Assembly (NCBI GenBank): GCA_031276055.1
Contig: JAISNW010000121.1
Span: forward strand, 1-7,003
Reading direction: 5' to 3'
DNA from: Deferribacteraceae bacterium
GTDB taxonomy: Bacteria > Chrysiogenota > Deferribacteres > Deferribacterales > JAISNW01
DNA: 7,003 nt
A program made the position numbers and the translations under genes. Shown piece by piece: positions 6,531-7,003 of this stretch. Every line of letters starts with the position of its first letter. The first letter of the stretch is position 1. The notes beneath the pieces are model-generated. The model did not search any database. It worked only from the letters and a program-made list of their open reading frames with translations, and was not told where the DNA came from.

Positions 6531-7003
6531 TCATATCTTAAATCTAGCCACCAACTGTTTTAAGTTTTCAGTGAGGGAGTGTAGGTGGTTGACTGTATGC
6601 GTAACTTCTGAAACAACTTGCAAACTCTCTTCTATCCCGCTGGCAAGCCCTTGAGTGTTGTCATTGACATTGCCTATCATACCCGCCTGCTCGCGTATGC
6701 CGCTGTCTATGCCTGCGGTGGTTTCACTTACCTCTTCAACAGCACGAGTAAGCTCCGTGAATTTGGCATCGGTTTTAATAACCCCGTCTAAACCTGAGAC
6801 TACGCTTTCACGAGCGCTGGTCATCTCTTTAGATGCGGTGGAGGATTCGCTCTGAAGGCTTGAGATAATCAGAGCTATCTCTGAAGTGGATTTCTGTGTG
6901 CGCTCCGCCAGTTTTCGCACCTCATCCGCCACCACTGCAAAGCCCCGCCCCGCTTCTCCCGCTCTAGCAGCTTCAATTGCCGCATTTAACGCCAAAAGGT
7001 TTG
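6531..7003 (-). CDS. Methyl-accepting chemotaxis protein, C-terminal signalling part (partial)
   Basis: The gene runs off the right edge, so the sensor, any membrane segments, HAMP and the first helical arm are not visible. About 156 residues remain. They open with the hairpin tip [20 protein letters not shown], followed by [19 protein letters not shown]. This is the highly conserved contact region for CheA and CheW that sets kinase activity in chemoreceptor arrays. The rest is a continuous returning helix with heptad spacing, with Gly-containing hinge-like positions ([25 protein letters not shown]), and ends in the common LKQLVARFK tail. The visible arm is about 20 heptads long, which points to a mid-to-long helical class; the exact class needs the missing arm. 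No C-terminal CheR-tethering pentapeptide is present. The frame is open through 7003, and the codon at 6993-6995 (TTG) is the internal Leu of the tip motif, not a start. The gene converges on nfeD across 51 bases. Confidence 0.95.
   Translation of the reverse strand, partial: NLLALNAAIEAARAGEAGRGFAVVADEVRKLAERTQKSTSEIALIISSLQSESSTASKEMTSARESVVSGLDGVIKTDAKFTELTRAVEEVSETTAGIDSGIREQAGMIGNVNDNTQGLASGIEESLQVVSEVTHTVNHLHSLTENLKQLVARFKI

Overview
The window reads as an ordinary chromosomal segment of a bacterium. It carries a translation-related operon, a divergent tRNA-modification/membrane-protease pair, and the 3' part of a chemoreceptor gene. The methyl-accepting chemotaxis protein suggests a motile or surface-sensing organism, and the long NfeD with a secretion signal fits a diderm-type bacterium. 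Base composition is moderate and shows no sharp shift. I cannot assign the phylum from the sequence alone.

Region 1 (1-4106, minus strand) is an operon read right to left: pheS, pheT, then a small gene that I do not recognise by family. The gaps are tight. There are 11 nt between pheS and pheT, and the pheT stop codon lies inside the ribosome-binding site of the third gene. PheS and PheT form the heterotetrameric phenylalanyl-tRNA synthetase. The third protein (188 aa) has a coiled coil followed by what looks like a divergent GAF-type sensor fold.

Region 2 (about 3999-4500) is the intergenic space between the divergent pheS and trmB genes. It is not empty. On the plus strand, 4136-4285 encodes 49 residues that resemble the C-terminus of a DUF1287 protein but have no start codon and no room for the rest of the gene, so this is most likely a gene remnant. 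To its right, 4302-4354 holds nested inverted repeats in AT-rich DNA.

Region 3 (4501-6479, plus strand) is trmB, for the tRNA m7G46 methyltransferase, overlapping by four bases (ATGA) a long-form nfeD. NfeD is a membrane-anchored ClpP-class serine protease with a C-terminal OB fold. No stomatin/slipin gene, the usual NfeD partner, is present here.

Region 4 (6531-7003, minus strand) is the C-terminal signalling half of a methyl-accepting chemotaxis protein, cut by the window edge and convergent with nfeD.

The probable start codons of three genes differ from the longest open frames. pheS probably starts at 3998, the GAF-like gene at 601, and trmB at a TTG at 4501. I see no CRISPR array, RNA gene, transposase or phage gene. 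The least ordinary items are the DUF1287 remnant, the uncharacterised gene coupled to pheT, and the dyad cluster upstream of trmB. I do not see convincing evidence of a wholly new system.
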